Positions 16,356 to 25,653 of a DNA stretch of 64,000 bases are shown piece after piece (positions within the stretch are counted from its first letter, which is position 1; each line of letters starts with the position of its first letter). The stretch covers positions 186,001 to 250,000 of the forward strand of contig NZ_JNYD01000006.1 in assembly GCF_000717175.1 (NCBI RefSeq), read 5' to 3'. Origin of the DNA: Pseudonocardia autotrophica (GTDB lineage: Bacteria; Actinomycetota; Actinomycetes; Mycobacteriales; Pseudonocardiaceae). Under the pieces are notes generated by a model. That model saw only the letters and a program-made list of their open reading frames with translations, ran no database searches and had not been told where the DNA came from. Made by a program: the position numbers and the translations under genes.

Positions 16356-17222
16356 TCATGCCGCCGTCGACACGGCCCTTCTGATCTGGCCGACGACGAG
16401 TGTGGGTGTCCTGGTGAGGTCGTGCCACGTGAAGCGCAGCAGGGTCCAGCCGGCGCCGACCAGCGCGTTGCCCTTGCGGCGGTCGTTGGCGAACCGCACC
16501 TGGTCGACGTGCCAGGCCCACCCGTCGAACTCGACGGCGACCCGGGCATCGACGAACGCGAGATCGATCGTCCATGGTCCGAAGGGGTGGCCGAGCACCC
16601 AGCCCCCGATCCCGGCCTCGCGGAGCAGCGCGACCAGCAGACGTTCCGCGTCCGATCCCGCTGTGTCCGCGGCGGCGGCCAACAGTCGGCCGGCGCGCCG
16701 GGAGCCGCGGCTGCCGAGCATGCACGAGTAGGCACGGTGCACCTCGGCGAAGCGGACGTGCCGTTGCAGGGCGCGGTCGAGGAACGCGGAACCGGCGTCG
16801 AGCGCGACCGCGGTCTCGAGGACCGTGAGCGGCGGCGCGGTGATGCCGACGCCACGGATCCGGGTGCGGTCCGCGGCGTCGAGTGTGCGCCGTCGGATGC
16901 TGACGCCGGGCCGGGGTCCGCGATGCTCGGTGCGCGGCACCGTGACCTGGATGATCGGCGGTGCAGCACCGAGCATGCCGTGCCAGTACGCCGCCGCCGG
17001 GCCTGAGACGAGCGCGTCGTCACCCAGCCAGAGCCAGGCCGCCCGGATGCGTGCCTCGTCGCCGTAGCGGTGGCTCGCCGCGCGGTACACCCGGGGAAGG
17101 ACGCGCACCCACTGTCCCTCGGCGACCCGGCGCGACACGGTCCGCGGCGGTACCCCGCAGGCCACCGCCTGGGCGTGGGACAGCACTCCGGCCTGGTTGC
17201 GCAGCAGGGAGTCGAGATCCAT
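16356..17222 (-). CDS. DUF559 (VSR-like endonuclease fold) protein with AbiEi-like N-terminal HTH
   Basis: 288 residues from the ATG at 17222, in-frame extension upstream being repeat-derived. The N-terminus (SLLRNQAGVLSHAQAVACGV, then RRVAEGQWVRVLPRVYR) resembles the winged-helix domain of AbiEi-type antitoxins. The C-terminus is DUF559: TIDLAFVDARVAVEFDGWAWH then FANDRRKGNAL and a final GWTLLRFTWHDL, i.e. Asp, Glu and the Arg/Lys pattern of Vsr-like nucleases. Common in actinobacteria as an accessory gene of unknown role. It is flanked on both sides by the 64-bp palindromic repeats. Confidence 0.75.
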   Translation of the reverse strand: MDLDSLLRNQAGVLSHAQAVACGVPPRTVSRRVAEGQWVRVLPRVYRAASHRYGDEARIRAAWLWLGDDALVSGPAAAYWHGMLGAAPPIIQVTVPRTEHRGPRPGVSIRRRTLDAADRTRIRGVGITAPPLTVLETAVALDAGSAFLDRALQRHVRFAEVHRAYSCMLGSRGSRRAGRLLAAAADTAGSDAERLLVALLREAGIGGWVLGHPFGPWTIDLAFVDARVAVEFDGWAWHVDQVRFANDRRKGNALVGAGWTLLRFTWHDLTRTPTLVVGQIRRAVSTAA

Positions 17223-17316
17223 CGCTCGACGATGCCGCGCGACGGGGCGTCGGCAGGCCGGATCGGAGCAGGTGTTTGCAGGTGTGCACGGTCCCGCGGC
17301 CGGCGCTCGGCTTCGC

Positions 17317-17380
17317 GTGATCACCGGATGGGATCGCTGCAGGCCGTATGCGGCAGCGAGCGGTCCCAACCGACGATCAC
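17317..17380. repeat. 64-bp palindromic repeat, copy C
   Basis: Begins GTGATCACCGG, ends CGACGATCAC. It is the first of four copies on this side of the DUF559 gene. The start-to-start distance to copy D is 90 bases. Confidence 0.8.
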
Positions 17381-17406
17381 GGCCGAGGTGGAGCCGCGGG
17401 CCGGGG

Positions 17407-17470
17407 GTGATGAGTGAACCGGACCATTCACGGCCGCTGATGGCCGGAAGCAGTCGTCGGGGGCGATCAC
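17407..17470. repeat. 64-bp palindromic repeat, copy D
   Basis: Begins GTGATGAGTGAACCGGACC and ends GCGATCAC. A 26-base spacer separates it from copy C and a 25-base spacer from copy E. Confidence 0.75.
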
Positions 17471-17495
17471 GGCGGAGCCTTCTGAGCCTGCGAGC

Positions 17496-17559
17496 GTGAT
17501 CGCCGAGCCGGACCGTTCACAGCCATATGTGGCCGTGTTAGGGCCAGGCCGGCGATCAC
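17496..17559. repeat. 64-bp palindromic repeat, copy E
   Basis: Begins GTGATCGCCGAGCCGGACCG and ends GGCGATCAC, with the inner dyad CAGCCATATGTGGC. Confidence 0.8.
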
Positions 17560-17585
17560 GGTCGAGGGGAGCCGTGCCTCGGGGC

Positions 17586-17649
17586 GTGATCACCGAACCG
17601 GACCGATGACGGCCACCTGCGGCCGACAACGGTCCCAGCCGGCGATCAC
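17586..17649. repeat. 64-bp palindromic repeat, copy F
   Basis: Begins GTGATCACCGAACCGGACCG and ends GGCGATCAC, with the inner dyad GGCCACCTGCGGCC. It lies just after the 3' end of the gene at 17682-18668 and may terminate it. Confidence 0.8.
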
Positions 17650-17681
17650 GGCCCGAGACGGCCCGAGCGCCGGCGCAAGCG

Positions 17682-18668
17682 TCAGGCGGGGAGGAGGCGG
17701 TCGACGACGTCCTGCATGGTGACGATGCCGAGGAGCGTCCCGTTCTCCGTGACCAGCGCCAGCTGCCCCCGCTTCTCCCGCATGGTCGACAGCGCCTGGT
17801 GGACCGGGGTGTCGGCGGGGAAGGTGAGGATGTCGCGCACGAGGTCGCGTGCCCGCACCGTCTCCGGCCTGCCCAGGGTGTCCCGGACGTGCACGAAGCC
17901 GGTCACGCGGTCGCCGTCCCGGACCACGAGCCGCAGGTGCCCGCTGTCCCGGGAGACCTCGCGGATGCGGGCCACGGTGTCGTCGCAGGTCACACCCGCG
18001 GGGTCGGGGTGGACCAGCGAGCGCACCGGCGCCCGGTCCAGCTCGAGGGTGGTGACGAGCTGGTCGCGGCGCTCCTCGTCGAGCGCGCCGGCCCGGGCGG
18101 AGTGGTCGACGAGCTGGCGGAGGTCGTCGGCGTTCCGGCCGGAGGCCATCTCGTCGACGGGTTCGACGCCGACCCGGTGCAGGCACCAGTTCGCCATCCC
18201 GTTGAGCGCCACCAGCAGCGGCCGGGTGACGACCATGAACGCCCGCATCGGCAGCGCGAGCAGCGTGGCCGAGCGCTCCGGGTGCGAGATCGCCCAGGAC
18301 TTCGGCGCCATCTCGCCGACGACGAGGTGCACGAAGGTCACCACGACCAGCGACAGCACGAACGACACGATCCCCGCGGCGCCCGCGGGCAGCCCCCACC
18401 CGACGAACACGGGCTCGAGCGCGTGGTCGACCGCCGGTTTGGCGACCGCACCGAGGCCCAACGTGCAGAGGGTGATGCCGAGCTGGGAGCCCGCGAGGAG
18501 CAGTGAGATGTCGCGCGCGCTGCGGAGCGCGGCGCGGGCCGACGCGCTGTGTCCCGCCTGCTCCTCCAGCCGGTACCGCCGAGCCGCGACCAGCGCGAAC
18601 TCGACGGCCACGAAGAAGGCCGACAGGGCCACCAGCGCGATCGACACGACGATCGACACGGCGCTCAT
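17682..18668 (-). CDS. CNNM/CBS-domain membrane protein (hemolysin family), distal gene
   Basis: 328 residues. Three to four membrane helices lie in residues 1-145 (DUF21), then a CBS pair at about 200-320 (VTGFVHVRDTL, GTLLGIVTMQDVVDRLLP). It is shorter than its neighbour because the CorC/HlyC domain is missing. The start overlaps the upstream gene stop by ATGA, so both are made from one mRNA, and the paired paralogues may form a heterodimer, as is usual for this two-gene arrangement (inference). Divalent-cation transport is the family guess. Confidence 0.85.
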   Translation of the reverse strand: MSAVSIVVSIALVALSAFFVAVEFALVAARRYRLEEQAGHSASARAALRSARDISLLLAGSQLGITLCTLGLGAVAKPAVDHALEPVFVGWGLPAGAAGIVSFVLSLVVVTFVHLVVGEMAPKSWAISHPERSATLLALPMRAFMVVTRPLLVALNGMANWCLHRVGVEPVDEMASGRNADDLRQLVDHSARAGALDEERRDQLVTTLELDRAPVRSLVHPDPAGVTCDDTVARIREVSRDSGHLRLVVRDGDRVTGFVHVRDTLGRPETVRARDLVRDILTFPADTPVHQALSTMREKRGQLALVTENGTLLGIVTMQDVVDRLLPA

Positions 18669-20020
18669 CGCTCCACCTCCACCGGAGCGGTCTCCACGAC
18701 CCGCACCCGGACCTGCTCGGGCACCCGGCGGGCGACCTCGCGGACCTCGATCCGCAGGTCCCGCTCGGGCTCGTCGGAGTCCGCACCGCGCGACAGCCGC
18801 ACGCTGACGACGTCGCCGGGCTCGGGCAGCCGCTGCAGCTCGGCGATCACCAGGCCGCCGACGGTCTGGTAGTCGCCCTCGGGCAGGTCGGCGTCGATCA
18901 GCCGGCCGACCTCGTCGACGTGCATGGTGCCGGGGACGACCCAGCCGTCGGGCGCGCCGACCGGGCGGTCGGCGAGCGCGGGGTCGTGCTCGTCCGTGAT
19001 CTCGCCGACGAGCTCCTCGGCGATGTCCTCCAGCGTGATCACGCCGGCCAGGCCGCCGTACTCGTCGACGACGGAGGCGAACTCGTCGCCCGCCTCGCGC
19101 AGCGCGGCGACGACCGCGGGCAGCGGCAGGGACGCCGGGACCACGACGGCCGGGCGCATGACCTCCGCGACCCGCAGGGCCGAGGTGTCGCGCCCCTCGA
19201 GGGCGAGCAGGTCCCGCAGGCAGACGACGCCGACGACCTCCTCGCCGGTCTCGTCGAGCACCGGGTAGCGGGAGTGCCCCGCCGCCATGGCCTCGGCGAG
19301 CTCGGGCACCAGCAGGTCGGCCTGCACCGACGTGACGCGCGGCCGCGGGATCATCGCCGCCCGCGCGGGCCGGTCGGTGAAGTCGAGGACGCGGTCGAGC
19401 ATCGTCGACAGGTCGGGGCGCAGGTCGCCGCTGTCGCGGGACTCGTCGATGATCGCCTCGAGGTCCCGCGGCGTGGCCGCGTGCTCGACGTCGTGCACCG
19501 GCTCGATGCGCAACGCCTTGAGCAGCAGGTTCGAGGCGGCGTCGAACACCCGCACGATCCAGCCGAACGCGGCCAGGTACATCGTGGTGGGCAGCGCCAG
19601 CCGGCGGGCGACGGGCTCGGGCCGGGCGATCGCGAGGTTCTTCGGGAACAGCTCGCCGAAGACCATCTGCACGACGGTCGAGAGCAGCAGGGCGACGACC
19701 GTGCCGAGCGCGACGGCCCAGCCTGCGCCGCCGAGCAGTTCGCCGATGCCCTCGCCGATCAGCGGCTCGGCGACGTAACCGACCAGCAGGCCGGTGACGG
19801 TGATGCCCAGCTGCGCGCCGGAGAGCATGAAGGAGGTGCGCCGGGTGACCGTGAGGGCGCGCTCGGCGCCCGCTGCGTCGGGCCCGCCCTCGGCCGCGCG
19901 GGCCTTGAGCCGCGACCGGTCGACGGCCATGTACGCGAACTCCTGGGCGACGAAGAAGCCGGTCAGGGCGGTGATGCCCACGACGACCAGCACGCCGAGG
20001 AGGATGCCGAGGATCGTCAT
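18665..20020 (-). CDS. CNNM/CorC-type membrane protein with CBS pair, proximal gene
   Basis: 451 residues: DUF21 membrane domain at about 1-190, CBS pair at about 215-340 with the signature VVDEYGGLAGVITLEDIAEE, and CorC/HlyC domain at about 360-440. A third member of the same family is at 104-1495. The 217 bases upstream to the xdhC start hold several inverted repeats, but I could not match them to a known riboswitch. The role in ion homeostasis is inferred from the family. Confidence 0.9.
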   Translation of the reverse strand: MTILGILLGVLVVVGITALTGFFVAQEFAYMAVDRSRLKARAAEGGPDAAGAERALTVTRRTSFMLSGAQLGITVTGLLVGYVAEPLIGEGIGELLGGAGWAVALGTVVALLLSTVVQMVFGELFPKNLAIARPEPVARRLALPTTMYLAAFGWIVRVFDAASNLLLKALRIEPVHDVEHAATPRDLEAIIDESRDSGDLRPDLSTMLDRVLDFTDRPARAAMIPRPRVTSVQADLLVPELAEAMAAGHSRYPVLDETGEEVVGVVCLRDLLALEGRDTSALRVAEVMRPAVVVPASLPLPAVVAALREAGDEFASVVDEYGGLAGVITLEDIAEELVGEITDEHDPALADRPVGAPDGWVVPGTMHVDEVGRLIDADLPEGDYQTVGGLVIAELQRLPEPGDVVSVRLSRGADSDEPERDLRIEVREVARRVPEQVRVRVVETAPVEVER

Positions 20021-20224
20021 GCGATCGCTCCGGCGGGGGAGGGGAACGTCCGTCCGTGGGGGACGGTGCCGGTACTGCAGGAGGGGTCCATGGCTCCGTG
20101 ACGAGTCGGTAGGAGGTAAGTCCGTTTCCCGGACAACGGCGATGATCCCGTGCCGGTTCCCGGAGCGCAGCCCCGCACCCCCGATCGGGCCCCGGCCCGG
20201 CCCTCGGCGGGCGGCCGCGATGGC

Positions 20225-20230
20225 TACCCT
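20225..20230 (+). promoter_or_regulatory. -10 box for leaderless xdhC transcript
   Basis: TACCCT ends seven bases before the GTG at 20238. This decides the start: the longer in-frame ATG at 20220 would lie upstream of the transcription start. Confidence 0.5.
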
Positions 20231-20237
20231 GGCGCTC

Positions 20238-21275
20238 GTGACCGCTCCCGCCCCGTCCATCGATCCCCGTCGCGAGCTGGGGGCCGCGCTGCGTCGCTGG
20301 GCCGCGGGCGGCACCGGGACGGTCGGCGTCGTGCGGGTCCTGGACCGGCACGGGTTCGGCACCGTCGAGTCCGGCCAGCTGCTGGCCGGCACCGCGGACG
20401 GCGAGACCGCCGGGCTGCTCTACCTCGGCGCGCTCGACGACTCGGCGGTCCCGCTCGCCGGCGCCGCGGCCGGGCTCCCGCAGACCCGTACCGCGCACGT
20501 CGCGGAGAGCGCGGCGCTGCGGGCGGGGCTGGCGTGCGCGGGCGGCGCGACGCTGCTCGGCCACCCGCTGCCCGCAGCCCTCGCCGATCCTCTGGGCGCC
20601 GCGCTCGAGGACGCCCGCCCGGCCGCGCTGGTCTCGACGATCGACGGTGAGGCCGCGCTCGTGCTCACCGGTCCGGACCTGGAGGAGGTGCACGGCACCC
20701 TCGAGGACGGCACCCCGGGGCTCGACGCCGAGGCCACGGCGGCCGCGCGGGAGCTGCTGCGCCGCGGCGCCACCGTGACCGACCGCCGCACCGTCGGCGA
20801 CACCGAGATCCTCCTCGACCTGTGGGTCCCCGTGCCGTCCGTGCTGGTCGTGGGTTCGGGCGCGATCGGCGAGGCGCTGCTCGCGCAGGCCGCGCTGCTC
20901 GGCTGGGCCGGCCGCACCGTCACCGGGCTCGACGAGGCCCGGGCCGCGGTGTCGGCCTTCACCGAGGCCGACGTCGTCGTGCTGCTCGACCACGCCCCGC
21001 GCTTCGACGCCATGCTGATCGACGGCATCCGCCGCGGCCGGGGCTTCCTCGGCGCGCTCGGTTCCCGCCGCACCCAGGCCGCCCGCCGCGAGCGGCTGCT
21101 GCGCGCGGGCGTCACCGAGGAGGAGCTGGCCGCGATCCACGGCCCGGTCGGGCTGGACCTCGGCGCCCGCACCCCGGCCGAGACCGCCGTCTCGATCGTC
21201 GCCGAGGTCATCGCGGCCCGCTCCGGGCGCGCCGCCCGCGCGTTGGGCACGTCGGAGGGGAAGATCGGGGGGTGA
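20238..21275 (+). CDS. XdhC/CoxI-family protein
   Basis: 345 residues. The N-terminal XdhC_CoxI domain is followed by a C-terminal Rossmann fold (about residues 195-330) with [22 protein letters not shown] and later [19 protein letters not shown], both family signatures. XdhC proteins sulfurate and insert the molybdenum cofactor into xanthine dehydrogenase-type enzymes. No such enzyme is encoded in the window, so the client is elsewhere or unknown. The stop overlaps the next start by GTGA. Confidence 0.8.
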   Translation: MTAPAPSIDPRRELGAALRRWAAGGTGTVGVVRVLDRHGFGTVESGQLLAGTADGETAGLLYLGALDDSAVPLAGAAAGLPQTRTAHVAESAALRAGLACAGGATLLGHPLPAALADPLGAALEDARPAALVSTIDGEAALVLTGPDLEEVHGTLEDGTPGLDAEATAAARELLRRGATVTDRRTVGDTEILLDLWVPVPSVLVVGSGAIGEALLAQAALLGWAGRTVTGLDEARAAVSAFTEADVVVLLDHAPRFDAMLIDGIRRGRGFLGALGSRRTQAARRERLLRAGVTEEELAAIHGPVGLDLGARTPAETAVSIVAEVIAARSGRAARALGTSEGKIGG

Positions 21276-22054
21276 GCGCACCGAGCGGGCACCGGCGCGG
21301 TGCTGTCCGGGGTGCCGGCCGGGGTGGCCGCGAGCCGGAGACCGTCCGGCTCCGGCACGTGCGCGGCCCCGCGCGCCCCGGCGCGGGCGACACGGACGAC
21401 CCGCCCACCACCCCGACGCCCCGCACCCGCACCGGGCTGACCTGGGCCGCCCGGCTGGTGGTCGGAACGCTGCTCACCGCCGCGATCATCCTGGGCGGCA
21501 CCATGTTCCGGGTCTGGCAGACCGCCCGGGTGGACGGGGACCGGCCGGTCGACGCCGTCGTCGTCCTCGGGGCGGCGCAGTACGACGGCGAGCCGAGCCC
21601 GATCCTGGCCGCCCGGCTGCGGCACGCGGTCGCGCTGTACCAGGAGGGGCTCGCCCCGCGGATCGTCACGGTCGGCGGCAACCGCGCCGGGGACGAGTAC
21701 ACCGAGGCCGAGGCCGGCACGCGGTACCTGGAGCGCAACGGGGTCCCGGCCGGCGCGATCACCACGGTCGCCGAGGGCGCGGACACGCTGGGCAGCCTCA
21801 AGGCCGTCGCGGCGCGGGCGAGCCGGGACGGGTGGAGCAGCGCACTGATCGTCAGCGACCCGTGGCACTCGCTGCGCGCCCGCACCATGGCCCGCGACTC
21901 GGGGCTGGAGGCCTGGACCTCGCCGACCCGCAGCGGGCCCGTCGTGCAGACGCGGGAGACGCAGGCGCGCTACATCCTCCGCGAGACCGCTGCGCTGCTG
22001 TACTACCGGCTCACCCACGCCTCGGCCGAGACCGAGAACACCGGGCTCGGCTGA
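21272..22054 (+). CDS. YdcF/SanA-type DUF218 membrane protein
   Basis: 260 residues. A basic, disordered N-terminus is followed by one membrane helix (about residues 57-80: [20 protein letters not shown]) and a DUF218 domain: [29 protein letters not shown], and [13 protein letters not shown]. Members act in the envelope, with SanA linked to vancomycin sensitivity in E. coli; the chemical role is unknown. It is coupled to xdhC by a four-base overlap and is followed by dgt 11 bases later. Confidence 0.75.
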   Translation: MSAPSGHRRGAVRGAGRGGREPETVRLRHVRGPARPGAGDTDDPPTTPTPRTRTGLTWAARLVVGTLLTAAIILGGTMFRVWQTARVDGDRPVDAVVVLGAAQYDGEPSPILAARLRHAVALYQEGLAPRIVTVGGNRAGDEYTEAEAGTRYLERNGVPAGAITTVAEGADTLGSLKAVAARASRDGWSSALIVSDPWHSLRARTMARDSGLEAWTSPTRSGPVVQTRETQARYILRETAALLYYRLTHASAETENTGLG

Positions 22055-22065
22055 GGGCGCCGACC

Positions 22066-23397
22066 ATGACCGCGACGGTCCCGGCGCCGGCCCGGGAGGG
22101 GTACGACGACCACGACCGCGCCCGCCTGCTTCCCGAGCCGCCCAAGGGGTCCGGGCTCGGCGAGCACCACCGCCCGGAGAAGCGCTCGCCCTTCTCCCGC
22201 GACCGCGCCCGGGTGTTGCACTCCGCGGCGCTGCGCCGGCTCGCGGGGAAGACACAGGTGGTGGGGCCGGGCGAGGCCGCCGAGATCACCGGCATCCCGC
22301 GCACCCGGCTGACCCACTCGCTGGAGGTCGCGCAGATCGGCCGCGGGATCGCCGAGGAGCTCGGCTGCGACCCGGACGTCGTCGACACCGCCGGGCTCGC
22401 GCACGACATCGGGCACCCGCCCTTCGGGCACAACGGCGAACGCGCGCTCGACGAGTTCGGCGCGGCCTGCGGCGGGTTCGAGGGCAACGCCCAGACCCTG
22501 CGGATCCTCACCCGGCTCGAGCCCAAGGTCGCCCTCGTCGACGACACCGGCGAGCACCCCGGCGGCCTCAACCTCACCCGCGCGACCCTCGACGCCAGCT
22601 GCAAGTACCCCTGGCGGCGGCGCGGCGCGGAGCGGAAGTTCGGCGCCTACGACGAGGACGGCGCGGTGTTCGACTGGGTGCGCGAGGGTGCCCCGGAGCA
22701 GACGGGCGGCTCCGTCCCCAGGCCCCGGCGCTGCGTCGAGGCCCAGGTCATGGACTGGTCCGACGACGTCGCCTACTCGGTGCACGACGTCGAGGACGGG
22801 ATCCTCTCCGGCCGGATCGACCTGGCCGCGCTGGCCGCGCCCGAGGAGCGGGCCGTGCTCGCGCTCCTGGCGAGCACGCACTTCGGCGCCGATCCGGCCG
22901 CGTGCGAGGTCGCGGCCGCGGAGCTCGCCCGGCTGCCCGTCGTCGACGCGGTGAAGGGCTTCGACACCGCGACCGCACCCGCCGTCGCGCACGCCGCGCT
23001 CAAGCGGCTGACCAGCGAGCTCGTCGGGCGGTTCGTCCGCGCGGCGACGGACGCCACGCTCGACGCCCACGGCGACGGGCCGGTGCTCCGCTACACCGCC
23101 GACCTCGTGGTGCCCCCCGAGGCGGCCGCGGAGGTGGCGCTGCTCAAGGCCGTCGCGTTGCGGTACGTGATGAGCGACCCCGACCGGCTGCGGATGCAGG
23201 CGCGGCAGCGGGAGCTGCTGAAGGAGCTGGGCGAGGCGCTGCTGGCCGGCGCCCCCGGGACCCTCGACCCGGTGCGGGCGGGGGAGTGGGCCGCGGCCGG
23301 CGACGACGCCGCCCGGCTGCGGGTCGTCGTCGACCAGATCGCGGTGCTGACGGACGCCGGCGCGCTCGCCTGGCACCGCCGGTTGTGCGAGCGCTGA
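22066..23397 (+). CDS. dgt: Deoxyguanosinetriphosphate triphosphohydrolase-like protein
   Basis: 443 residues. It removes triphosphate from dGTP or other dNTPs. The HD site is complete: H in [20 protein letters not shown], then the His-Asp pair in [18 protein letters not shown], and the distal Asp in [17 protein letters not shown]. The proximity to dnaG follows the mycobacterial order. The ATG at 22066 sits 11 bases after the YdcF stop, so the two probably form an operon. Confidence 0.9.
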   Translation: MTATVPAPAREGYDDHDRARLLPEPPKGSGLGEHHRPEKRSPFSRDRARVLHSAALRRLAGKTQVVGPGEAAEITGIPRTRLTHSLEVAQIGRGIAEELGCDPDVVDTAGLAHDIGHPPFGHNGERALDEFGAACGGFEGNAQTLRILTRLEPKVALVDDTGEHPGGLNLTRATLDASCKYPWRRRGAERKFGAYDEDGAVFDWVREGAPEQTGGSVPRPRRCVEAQVMDWSDDVAYSVHDVEDGILSGRIDLAALAAPEERAVLALLASTHFGADPAACEVAAAELARLPVVDAVKGFDTATAPAVAHAALKRLTSELVGRFVRAATDATLDAHGDGPVLRYTADLVVPPEAAAEVALLKAVALRYVMSDPDRLRMQARQRELLKELGEALLAGAPGTLDPVRAGEWAAAGDDAARLRVVVDQIAVLTDAGALAWHRRLCER

Positions 23398-23427
23398 CCG
23401 GCTCGTCCGGCCTGGTCATCGGGGGTC

Positions 23428-23467
23428 GTGAGCGGGAGGTGCCGCTCTAGGGGCAGTTGCCGCTCAC
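23428..23467. repeat. 40-bp intergenic palindrome, copy 3 (CTCTAGGGG core)
   Basis: Begins GTGAGCGG and ends CCGCTCAC. The 17-base core GCCGCTCTAGGGGCAGT is the exact reverse complement of the core of copy 4 at 32722. It starts 30 bases after the dgt stop. Confidence 0.8.
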
Positions 23468-23520
23468 GGGAAAGCGTGACCTGGGACACAGCGCCTCACA
23501 TCGATCGTGTCGCCGTCGTC

Positions 23521-23570
23521 TCCCTCGTACCCCGAGCTCCCTCGTACCCCGAGCTCCCTCGTACCCCGAG
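23521..23570 (+). repeat. Tandem repeat, three copies of a 17-bp unit
   Basis: TCCCTCGTACCCCGAGC is repeated at 23521, 23538 and 23555, the last copy ending one base short. It lies 24 bases before the carboxymuconolactone decarboxylase-like gene, within its likely leader or promoter region. Confidence 0.9.
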
Positions 23571-23593
23571 GTATCCGACCCGAGGAGGACGAC

Positions 23594-24184
23594 ATGGCAC
23601 GCATCCCCGCCGTTCCCGAGGCCGACGCCGGTGTGTTCGGCCGGCTGGTCTACCGCCTGGCGCGCCGGAGGTTCGGCGCGGTCCCGGAGCCGTTCGCGGT
23701 GGCCCGGCACCACCGCGGGCTGTTCTGGTCGGCGCTGGTGTCCGAGCTGGCCTACGAGCGCGCCGCCCGGGTGCTGCCCGCGCGGGTCCGCGAGCTCGCG
23801 GTGTACCGGACGGCGACGGTCGTCGGCTGCTCGTGGTGCGTCGACTTCGGCACCATGCTGCAGCGACTCGACGGGCTCGACGTCGACCGCCTCGCCCGCA
23901 TCGACGACTACGCCACCGACCCGCTCTACAGCCCGGCCGAGCGCCTCGCGGTGGCCTACGCCGACGCGATGACGGCCACCCCGCCCACCGTCACCGACGC
24001 GCAGGTCGCGGAGCTGGAACGGGAGTTCGGCCGGGCCGGGCTGCTCGAGCTGACCCAGGCGATCGCCGTCGAGAACCAGCGGGCGCGGGGGAACCACGCG
24101 CTGGGCATCGTCGACCAGGGGTTCGACGCGGCGTGCCGGGTGCGGCTCGGTGGGCCGCGGGTGGCTCAGGCGCCGGGACAGTAG
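23594..24184 (+). CDS. Carboxymuconolactone decarboxylase/AhpD-family protein
   Basis: 196 residues. The AhpD-type motif is ELAVYRTATVVGCSWCVDFG at about residues 68-87, with Cys-Ser-Trp-Cys and a following Asp in place of the usual His. Related proteins are peroxidase-like or decarboxylases, and this group is often linked to ECF41 sigma factors, two of which lie nearby. The ATG at 23594 has GAGGAGGACGAC upstream. The last 19 bases overlap the convergent DUF732 gene. Confidence 0.75.
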   Translation: MARIPAVPEADAGVFGRLVYRLARRRFGAVPEPFAVARHHRGLFWSALVSELAYERAARVLPARVRELAVYRTATVVGCSWCVDFGTMLQRLDGLDVDRLARIDDYATDPLYSPAERLAVAYADAMTATPPTVTDAQVAELEREFGRAGLLELTQAIAVENQRARGNHALGIVDQGFDAACRVRLGGPRVAQAPGQ

Positions 24185-24792
24185 CTCGTGCGGGCGGCGT
24201 CGACCAGTACCTGGGCGTCCCGGGTGCCGAAGCCGGCCGACACGGCGGCGGACACCAGGTCGCCCCGGCTCGCCCCGCCCTCGAGGGACGAGCAGACGCC
24301 GTGGCCCAGCTCGATCAGGGTGTCCGGCGGGACCTCGGCCAGCGCGGGCCGGGTCGACACGGCGGCCAGGAAGGCGCGGTCCCCGGTGCCGGCGGCGACG
24401 GTCGACGTCTCGCCGACGCCCGCCGCGAGGGCGGCCGCGGAGATGCCGCCGATCGCGGCCCCGGCGCCGAGGATCACGGCGACCAGCGCGGCCGGCAGCA
24501 CCCAGCGCGGCACGCGGGAGGCCGGCGCGGGCGGGAGCGGCGGGGTGTAGGGCTGTGGCCCGTACCCCGGCACCCCGTACCCGGGCGGCGGGGCGGAGGG
24601 GCCGACCCGGTGGCCGGCCGAGGGGTCGCGGGGCGCGGGGACCTGCGGCACGGCGTGCCGGGGACCGGCGGCGGCGTGGCGCCCCGGGGCGCCCGCGGGC
24701 ACGGGGGATCCCGGCGGGGCACCCCCCGGCCCGCGCTGCCGCGGCACCGTGTGCCCCTGCCCGTCCCCGTACCCGGCCCCCCGATCGGACAC
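24166..24792 (-). CDS. DUF732 domain protein with proline-rich cytoplasmic tail
   Basis: 208 residues from the GTG at 24792. The first about 95 residues are rich in Pro, Gly and Tyr (GYGVPGYGPQPYTPPLPP). One membrane helix follows (PAALVAVILGAGAAIGGISA). The external C-terminus is DUF732: FLAAVSTRPALAEV, then GHGVCSSLEGG and ARTSYCPG with the two Cys of the expected disulfide. DUF732 proteins are common in actinobacteria; function unknown. It overlaps the 3' end of the CMD gene by 19 bases. Confidence 0.75.
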   Translation of the reverse strand: MSDRGAGYGDGQGHTVPRQRGPGGAPPGSPVPAGAPGRHAAAGPRHAVPQVPAPRDPSAGHRVGPSAPPPGYGVPGYGPQPYTPPLPPAPASRVPRWVLPAALVAVILGAGAAIGGISAAALAAGVGETSTVAAGTGDRAFLAAVSTRPALAEVPPDTLIELGHGVCSSLEGGASRGDLVSAAVSAGFGTRDAQVLVDAARTSYCPGA

Positions 24793-24854
24793 TGTTCCCC
24801 CCGACTGCCGTGACGCCCCGTCTCCCGGTTCATCGCACTCCGGGGGGCCGGGCC

Positions 24855-25580
24855 TTACGCCCCGGAGGAGTGAACCGTGCCGGGCACGGTGTCGTCCACC
24901 GGGATCGGCTGACCGGGGCACCCCGCGAGGATGCCGGAGATGGCGTCGTGCTCGGCCTGGGTGACCCACAGGTCGTACTTGGCCTTCACCGCGATCTGCC
25001 GGGCGACGTAGTCGCAGCGGTAGGCGCGGTTCGGCGGCAGCCAGGTCGCGGCGTCGCCGTCGCTCTTGCGGTTGTTGGTGGGCCCGTCGACGGCGAGGAG
25101 GTTGAGCGGGTCGTTCCCGAGCCGCTTGCGGGTGTCGGCGTCGAGCTGCTGCGCGCCCTTCTGCCAGGCGTCGGACAGCGCGACGACGTGGTCGATCTGC
25201 ACGGCCTCGCTCGTGCCCTGGCCGCGGGTGAAGGAGATCGTCTTCCCCGTGTACGGGTCCGCGAGCGTGCCCGTGAGCACGATGCAGTCGTGCGTGCCGG
25301 GCTTGAAGGTCTCGCCGGTCATGTCCCGGGCGAGGACGTCGTTTCGCTGGTCGCAGCCGTTGCGGTCGACGTCGGACCAGCTCGGGCCGAACTGGTCGCG
25401 GGCGTACCCGGTCTTCGGGGCCCGCCCCTTCACGGCGAGCTTCTCCAGGGCCTGTGCGGCGGTGCCGGTCGGGGCCGCGGCCGGGGCGGTGAAGGGCGTG
25501 TACCGGTCGGCGAGGGTGGCACACCCGGACGCCGTCAGGAGGACGAGAAGGACTGCGGTGAGGATCCGGGCGCCGTGCAC
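24855..25580 (-). CDS. Secreted lipoprotein with HNH (DUF1524/GmrSD-C-like) nuclease domain
   Basis: 241 residues. The signal peptide ends in the lipobox LTASGC. The nuclease part has AVQIDHVVALSDAWQKG, LNLLAVDGPTNNRKSDGD and a conserved Trp-Leu-Pro-Pro-Asn, which is the DUF1524 His-Asn-Lys core. Four further Cys may form disulfides. A surface-anchored nuclease used for nutrient or DNA turnover is the likely role; activity is inferred. Confidence 0.8.
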   Translation of the reverse strand: MHGARILTAVLLVLLTASGCATLADRYTPFTAPAAAPTGTAAQALEKLAVKGRAPKTGYARDQFGPSWSDVDRNGCDQRNDVLARDMTGETFKPGTHDCIVLTGTLADPYTGKTISFTRGQGTSEAVQIDHVVALSDAWQKGAQQLDADTRKRLGNDPLNLLAVDGPTNNRKSDGDAATWLPPNRAYRCDYVARQIAVKAKYDLWVTQAEHDAISGILAGCPGQPIPVDDTVPGTVHSSGA

Positions 25581-25653
25581 CGGACGATCCTGCCGTCCCG
25601 CGGCCGGGGAGCCGCGGTGACACGCCGTGACGACCGCATCACTGCTACACGTG

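Noticed and set aside
13475-17023. 1182-codon minus frame across zur, smtB and glyS
   Set aside because: Only its last 133 codons are the real zur gene; the rest is antisense to glyS.
17317-17649. CRISPR array
   Set aside because: Units are 64-bp palindromes that differ from each other, with short GC-rich spacers, and no cas genes are near.
20021-20219. Riboswitch upstream of the CBS-protein operon
   Set aside because: Inverted repeats are present but the conserved bases of M-box or yybP-ykoY elements could not be matched.
17682-21281. 1199-codon minus-strand frame covering the CBS genes and xdhC
   Set aside because: Its C-terminal part is the real CBS-protein gene; the extension runs antisense to xdhC and has no start signals.
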